A stretch of 64,000 nt of DNA from RGIG2041 sp045578865 (GTDB lineage: Bacteria > Bacillota > Clostridia > UBA1381 > UMGS1253), in the NCBI GenBank assembly GCA_045578865.1, contig JAZNLB010000025.1, positions 53,294-117,293 of the forward strand, read 5' to 3'. The position numbers and the translations under genes are program-made. Positions 59,514 to 64,000 of the stretch are shown here, piece after piece (the stretch's first letter is position 1; each line of letters begins with the position of its first letter). The notes below the pieces were generated by a model. That model saw only the letters and a program-made list of their open reading frames with translations. It did no database searches and was not told the origin of the DNA.

Positions 59514-60638
59514 TTATACTACGCTTTTCTTTGCGATAACAAACGGATAGTTCGGTTGCCCCATAACGGTTTTGCCCGAAAGAAGGGTTACTTCTTTGTC
59601 TAATATCACATTTTCAGCAAAGCAATTTTCTAAAATAACACTGTTCTGCATTACAATAGAATTCTTAATTGTTGTACCCTTACCAACTTTAACGCCGCGG
59701 AAAAGAATAGAATTTTCCACATGACCGTCAATTACACAACCATCTGCGACCAAAGAACCAATAACATTTGCACTTGAGCCGTAGCGTGTAGGCGGCTGGT
59801 CTTTAACTTTGGTAAAGACTTTATTCTTGGAGAGGAATATCTCTTTGCGAACGGTGGTGTTGAGCATGTTCATATTATTTGTAAAATATGAATTAATGGA
59901 ACTTACGCGGCCAACATATCCATCGAACTTATAGCCGTAAATGTTTAAAGTATTGAGTCTTTTGATCAGTATGTCCATCGTGATGTCATGTTCACCACGC
60001 GCAAAACAGTCTTCTACAAGACTCATTAAGAGGGAGCGCTCAATGATAAAGGCACTCATCGAAACATTCTTTGTGGTCGGATGCGGATGGTTTTTCATCA
60101 CATCTGTCACACGACCGTCTGCGTCGGTTTCGATAAATGTATATTTGCTCAGTTCTGCCGGGTCCAAATTTTCCTCTGTGTTGTACAGAAGTGTAATATC
60201 TGCATTCTTTTCTTTGTGGAATGCGAGTGCGGCTTTGTAGGTGCAGTTATAAAATGTGTTTGCTCTGCATACTACAAAATAGTCCGGCTTTGTTCGGCGA
60301 ATGTATCCGGAAATACCGTAGAGCGTATCGATGTCGCCGGTAACCTGTCCAAGGTTGTCTTTTTCTGCAAACGGAGGCAAAATATACAAGCCGGAAGATT
60401 TGCGGCTTAAATCCCAGGCTTTTCCGGAACCAAGGTGGTCCATCAGCGAGGAATAGTTGTGTTGCGTTGCTACACCGACATTACGGATGCCAGAGTTGAC
60501 CATGTTGGACACAATAAAGTCAATCAAACGGTATCTGCCTGCCATCGGCAGTGCAGCAATGGCGCGTTTTTCAGTTAAAGTGCCAAAATGCATGCTATCA
60601 TCGTCTGTTAAAATAATACCTGCCAGTGCTTCCATCAT
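59514..60638 (-). CDS. glgD: GlgD, regulatory subunit of ADP-glucose pyrophosphorylase
   Basis: Firmicute GlgD pairs with GlgC and raises its activity but is itself not or weakly catalytic. The 374-residue protein keeps the fold (IAALPMAGRYRLIDFIVSNMVNSGIRNVGVATQHN and the C-terminal left-handed beta-helix ILFRGVKVGKGTTIKNSIVMQN). In place of GGxGxRL it has ILTDDDSMHFGTLTEKRA, so the nucleotide-binding loop is lost. That loss defines GlgD. ATG 60638 overlaps the glgC stop by four bases, giving equimolar subunits. Confidence 0.95.
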   Translation of the reverse strand: MMEALAGIILTDDDSMHFGTLTEKRAIAALPMAGRYRLIDFIVSNMVNSGIRNVGVATQHNYSSLMDHLGSGKAWDLSRKSSGLYILPPFAEKDNLGQVTGDIDTLYGISGYIRRTKPDYFVVCRANTFYNCTYKAALAFHKEKNADITLLYNTEENLDPAELSKYTFIETDADGRVTDVMKNHPHPTTKNVSMSAFIIERSLLMSLVEDCFARGEHDITMDILIKRLNTLNIYGYKFDGYVGRVSSINSYFTNNMNMLNTTVRKEIFLSKNKVFTKVKDQPPTRYGSSANVIGSLVADGCVIDGHVENSILFRGVKVGKGTTIKNSIVMQNSVILENCFAENVILDKEVTLLSGKTVMGQPNYPFVIAKKSVV

Positions 60639-61867
60639 ATTTTGCCACCTCCCTGAGTGTTTTCGTCCTCGATTTCAATCATAGAACCTTTAAATATTTC
60701 CGAGCCGTCTGCGATAGTAACGCCACCTTGCAAAAGTACAATGCCATCCGTGCACATCGCTGATGCGTATGGGTTGTTATCGGAAGCCTTTACACCGATT
60801 TTTGCATTTGCACCGATCACTGCGCCCGAACCAATTACGGCTTTTTCGATAATTGCGCCCGGACCGATTTTAACATTCGGCATAACAACGCTGTCGCGCA
60901 CGATTGCGCCATCTGCCACATCAACGCCTTCGGACAAAACCGAGTGCTCGATTGTGCCGTTAATATAACAACCTTCCGTGATACAGCAGTTTTTGAGAAC
61001 GGCGTCTGTGGAGATGTAGTGAGGCGGCTTTACCGGATTTCTGGAGAAAATTCGCCATTTCGGGTCGTTGATATCCAGAAGTGGTGGATCGGTGAGCATA
61101 TCCATATTTGCTTCCCATAAGCTCTGGATTGTACCGACATCGCGCCAATAATCCGAATAATGGTATGCAAACATTGTTTCTTCGTTTGCAAGCATCTGCG
61201 GAATGATATTTTTACCGAAATCGTTATCTGAATTTGGATTGTTTTCGTCCGCAATTAGATATTTTTTGAGAATATGCCAATCGAAAATGTAAATACCCAT
61301 TGATGCCAGATTGCTTTTCGGTGTCTTCGGCTTTTCTTCAAATTCAACAATACGGTTTTGCTCATCTACATTCATAATACCAAAACGCGGAGCTTCTTCC
61401 CACGGCACAGGCATAACTGCAACGGTTGCCACTGCGCCGGATTTGATATGTGCACCGAGCATTTTTGCATAATCCATTTTGTAGATGTGGTCGCCGGACA
61501 TGATTAAAACATAGTTCGGCGAATATTGTTCAATAAAACTTATGTTTTGGTAAATTGCATTTGCAGTACCTTTGTACCACTCGCCCTTTTCGGCCTTTAC
61601 ATAGGGCGGCAACACATAAACACCTCCATAGTTACGGTCTAAATCCCATGGAACCCCGTTGCCAATGTATGTGTTCAATTCGAGGGGTTGGTACTGTGTT
61701 AATACACCTACGGCTTCGATGCCGGAATGTGTGCAGTTTGAAAGTGCGAAATCAATAATTCTGTACTTTCCGCCAAACGGCACGGCTGGTTTTGCAACAT
61801 CCTTTGTCAGCGCACCCAAACGACTGCCCTGACCGCCGGCTAATATCATGCCTACACAGTTTGTCAT
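60635..61867 (-). CDS. glgC: Glucose-1-phosphate adenylyltransferase
   Basis: GlgC makes ADP-glucose from glucose-1-phosphate and ATP, the committed step of glycogen synthesis. The 410-residue protein has the pyrophosphorylase loop ILAGGQGSRLGALTKDVAKPAVPFGGKYRIIDF, the catalytic aspartate region VLIMSGDHIYKMDY, sugar-binding IVEFEEKPKTPKSNLASMGIYIF, and a beta-helix C-terminus (DGAIVRDSVVMPNVKIGPGAIIEKAVIG). AAGGAGG precedes the start. It is the second gene of the operon, 171 bases after glgB, and that gap may hold a further promoter. Confidence 0.97.
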   Translation of the reverse strand: MTNCVGMILAGGQGSRLGALTKDVAKPAVPFGGKYRIIDFALSNCTHSGIEAVGVLTQYQPLELNTYIGNGVPWDLDRNYGGVYVLPPYVKAEKGEWYKGTANAIYQNISFIEQYSPNYVLIMSGDHIYKMDYAKMLGAHIKSGAVATVAVMPVPWEEAPRFGIMNVDEQNRIVEFEEKPKTPKSNLASMGIYIFDWHILKKYLIADENNPNSDNDFGKNIIPQMLANEETMFAYHYSDYWRDVGTIQSLWEANMDMLTDPPLLDINDPKWRIFSRNPVKPPHYISTDAVLKNCCITEGCYINGTIEHSVLSEGVDVADGAIVRDSVVMPNVKIGPGAIIEKAVIGSGAVIGANAKIGVKASDNNPYASAMCTDGIVLLQGGVTIADGSEIFKGSMIEIEDENTQGGGKI

Positions 61868-62038
61868 AGTTGTTACCTCCTTGTGGTTATAAATTTACTG
61901 TCATTTCGCTTGTTGCGTGTTCTTTTGCCTCTGCAATTTCCGAACCAAAGGCACTATTAACCGTTTCATGGCGAAATGTAAAATTTGTGTTTTTGAAACA
62001 GCATATATTTAACCTATGCATTTTAAAATACTTGTATG

Positions 62039-63955
62039 TTACTTTTTAACTTTTTTGCGCTTTAAATAGAGCGTTGTAAGGGGAGGGAGGTCCAGTTTTA
62101 ATGAATGTTTAAATTCACCCCAAACTCTCTTTTGAGCATTGACGGGTGCAAGCACATCTACAGAACCGTTAAACTCAGCTGCATCGCTGTTTAAAATTAC
62201 TTCATATTCGCCACCTTGCGGTACGCCGATTATATAGTTCGTTCTGGGTACGGGCGTAAAATTCGATACAACAATTACCTGATTGGATTTAGCTTTCGCT
62301 GTACGAATGAAGCTGAAAACGCTATTATTTTCGTCGGAGGCATTGATCCACTTAAAACCATCCCAACTGTCTTCTGTTTGCCATAAGCTTTTTTCGTTTT
62401 TGTAAGTTTCGTTTAAAAATTGCACAAAACGGAGTAGACCGTCATGGGTGTCATATTCATGCAGGTTCCAATCCAGCCCTTCTTCTGCGCGCCATTCAAT
62501 GAACTGACCAAATTCACCGCCCATAAAAAGAAGTTTTTTGCCCGGGTGCGCCATCATGTATGCGTAAAACGCTTTTAATGTCTTAAATTTTTCTTCATAG
62601 GTGCCGTACATTTTATCAATTAATGAACGCTTGCCGTGTACAACTTCATCATGCGATAATGGGAGAATGTAATTCTCCGAAAACGCATAGAACATTGAAA
62701 ATGTCAGTGCACTGTGATTGTATTTTCTAAAATAGGGATCAAGCGACATGTAGCGGAGCGAATCGTTCATCCAACCCATATTCCACTTGTAATTAAAGCC
62801 GAGACCGCCTTGGTCAACAGGCTTTGTCACACTTGGCCAAGCTGTAGACTCTTCTGCGATCATCAATGCATTCGGGTAATCTTTAAATATGGCAGAATTG
62901 AGCATCTGTAAAAACTTAACGGCTTCATAGTTTTCGTTACCGCCGTCTTTATTTGCAATCCATTCGCCGTCGTTTCGGTTGTAGTCACGATAGAGCATGG
63001 AAGAAACAGCATCAACACGCAATCCATCTATGTGATACATATCAAACCAAAAATAGGCATTGGAAATCAGGAAAGACAGAACTTCGGTTCTGCCGAAGTC
63101 GAAAACAAGGGTGCCCCATTCTTTGTGCTCACCGATTTTTGGATCTGCGTATTCATAGAGCGGTGCGCCGTCAAACTTGGCAAGCCCGTGTGCATCGCGC
63201 GGAAAATGTGCAGGTACCCAGTCCATAATGACGCTGATGCCATTTTGATGACATGCATCAATAAACTTCATCAACTGTTCGGGGGTGCCGTAACGACTGG
63301 TTGCTGCGTAATATCCCGTAACCTGATATCCCCATGAACCGTCAAACGGATGCTCGGACAGAGGCATTAACTCTAAATGTGTATAACCCATGCCCTTGAT
63401 ATAGGGGATGAGTGTATCTATCAATTCTTCATAGGTATAGACGCTTCCGTCTTCCTTGCGGCGCCAGGAACCAAGATGCGCTTCATAAATCAGCATCGGC
63501 TTATCGTACGGCGCTGATTTTGCTTTTGATTTCTGCCATTTATTATCTTTCCATTTGTAGCTATCTAAAGTGTGGACAACGGATGCGGTTTGCGGTCGTT
63601 TCTCGCACATAAAACCGTAAGGATCGGCTTTGAAAATGACTTCGTTTGCTTGCGTAGTGATAGCATATTTATATATTGCACCTTCACTTATACGGTCGGT
63701 AATGCAAACCCAGATGCCACTGTCTTCCAACGGAAACAACGGGCAGTCGTCAGGGTTCCAGTTGTTAAAATCACCTGCTAATGCCACGGCCTTTGCATTT
63801 GGTGCCCAGACAGAAAAACGATAGCCGGAAAAACCGGGTTCGCTGTATTTGTGACAACCGAGCATTTTGTAGGCTTGTGAATTTGTGCCCTGTCTGAATA
63901 AATATAGTTGATAGTCTGTAATGCCATACAGAGTTTTTGCAGTTGTATTTGCCAT
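62039..63955 (-). CDS. glgB: 1,4-alpha-glucan branching enzyme
   Basis: GlgB introduces alpha-1,6 branches. The 638-residue GH13 protein has an N-terminal CBM48 (about 35-130: FSVWAPNAKAVALAGDFNNW), the catalytic barrel with MDWVPAHFPRD, IDGLRVDAVSSMLYRDY (nucleophile Asp), MIAEESTAWP (Glu) and LSHDEVVHGKRSL (Asp), and the all-beta C-terminus. GGGAGGTCCTGTCTT precedes the start. It is the first gene of the glycogen operon visible in the window; its promoter would lie in the last bases of the window or beyond. Confidence 0.97.
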   Translation of the reverse strand: MANTTAKTLYGITDYQLYLFRQGTNSQAYKMLGCHKYSEPGFSGYRFSVWAPNAKAVALAGDFNNWNPDDCPLFPLEDSGIWVCITDRISEGAIYKYAITTQANEVIFKADPYGFMCEKRPQTASVVHTLDSYKWKDNKWQKSKAKSAPYDKPMLIYEAHLGSWRRKEDGSVYTYEELIDTLIPYIKGMGYTHLELMPLSEHPFDGSWGYQVTGYYAATSRYGTPEQLMKFIDACHQNGISVIMDWVPAHFPRDAHGLAKFDGAPLYEYADPKIGEHKEWGTLVFDFGRTEVLSFLISNAYFWFDMYHIDGLRVDAVSSMLYRDYNRNDGEWIANKDGGNENYEAVKFLQMLNSAIFKDYPNALMIAEESTAWPSVTKPVDQGGLGFNYKWNMGWMNDSLRYMSLDPYFRKYNHSALTFSMFYAFSENYILPLSHDEVVHGKRSLIDKMYGTYEEKFKTLKAFYAYMMAHPGKKLLFMGGEFGQFIEWRAEEGLDWNLHEYDTHDGLLRFVQFLNETYKNEKSLWQTEDSWDGFKWINASDENNSVFSFIRTAKAKSNQVIVVSNFTPVPRTNYIIGVPQGGEYEVILNSDAAEFNGSVDVLAPVNAQKRVWGEFKHSLKLDLPPLTTLYLKRKKVKK

Positions 63956-64000
63956 AAGACAGGACCTCCCGAGTTTTTTTATTACAAGATAATATAAATA

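Noticed and set aside
1..64000. CRISPR arrays, insertion sequences, integrases or prophage genes
   Set aside because: No regularly spaced direct repeats, transposase motifs or phage structural genes were seen; gene order looks like core chromosome.

Overview
The window looks like a chromosomal segment from a spore-forming, anaerobe-type Firmicute, probably class Clostridia (Oscillospiraceae-like; this is inferred from gene content and no database search was run). Supporting genes are spo0A, spoIIR, bofA, gpr, a SleC-like cortex-lytic cassette, GerMN and YaaL proteins, a GlgC/GlgD pair, a group II ECF transporter module and Gram-positive style sigma-A promoters. About 60 protein genes and one tRNA are packed densely. 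No gap exceeds 300 bases, and I saw no insertion sequence, prophage or CRISPR array.

Region 1 (1-12.5 kb, minus strand) is one long collinear run: an rRNA methyltransferase-like gene, ecfA1-ecfA2-ecfT, truA, a beta-propeller membrane protein, cvpA, rho, a cysteine desulfurase, thiI, cinA, recA and a DnaQ-type exonuclease cut by the window edge. A promoter sits before the methyltransferase. recA has a second, LexA-type promoter inside the cinA-recA gap.

Region 2 (12.6-19.3 kb) holds spo0A, then yaaL-bofA on the plus strand, a small XRE regulator, an operon femX-alr-prfA, and an AI-2E/PerM-type membrane protein divergent from secA.

Region 3 (19.4-28.3 kb) has secA, a small minus-strand operon (DUF2156, GNAT, 5-formyl-THF cyclo-ligase), then a plus-strand spore cassette: a SleC-like enzyme split over two genes, a further peptidoglycan-binding protein, and a cysteine-rich protein behind a sigma-K-like promoter.

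Region 4 (28.4-40.4 kb) contains mntP-mnmA, serC-serA behind a structured leader, a response regulator-kinase-GerMN operon, tRNA-Leu(GAG), the trkA-trkH potassium system, and trmL-degV.

Region 5 (40.5-52.3 kb) contains gpr, the yfmF-yfmH M16 pair, an lgt gene whose product carries a Spo0E-like C-terminal tail, a divergent SigB/F-type sigma factor with a membrane partner, lysS, mnmG, a dual NTPase-like protein, a small unknown protein and spoIIR.

Region 6 (52.3-64 kb, minus strand) is a glycogen operon glgB-glgC-glgD-glgA-glgP, followed by a GH13 amylase and a BaiN-like flavoprotein.

Convergent gene pairs are usually separated by one long-stem hairpin that can terminate both strands. Sporulation is the recurrent theme. 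The observations most worth following up are the Lgt-Spo0E fusion, the region-3-deleted sigma factor with its membrane partner, the split SleC cassette, and the sigma-K/sigma-F promoter candidates.
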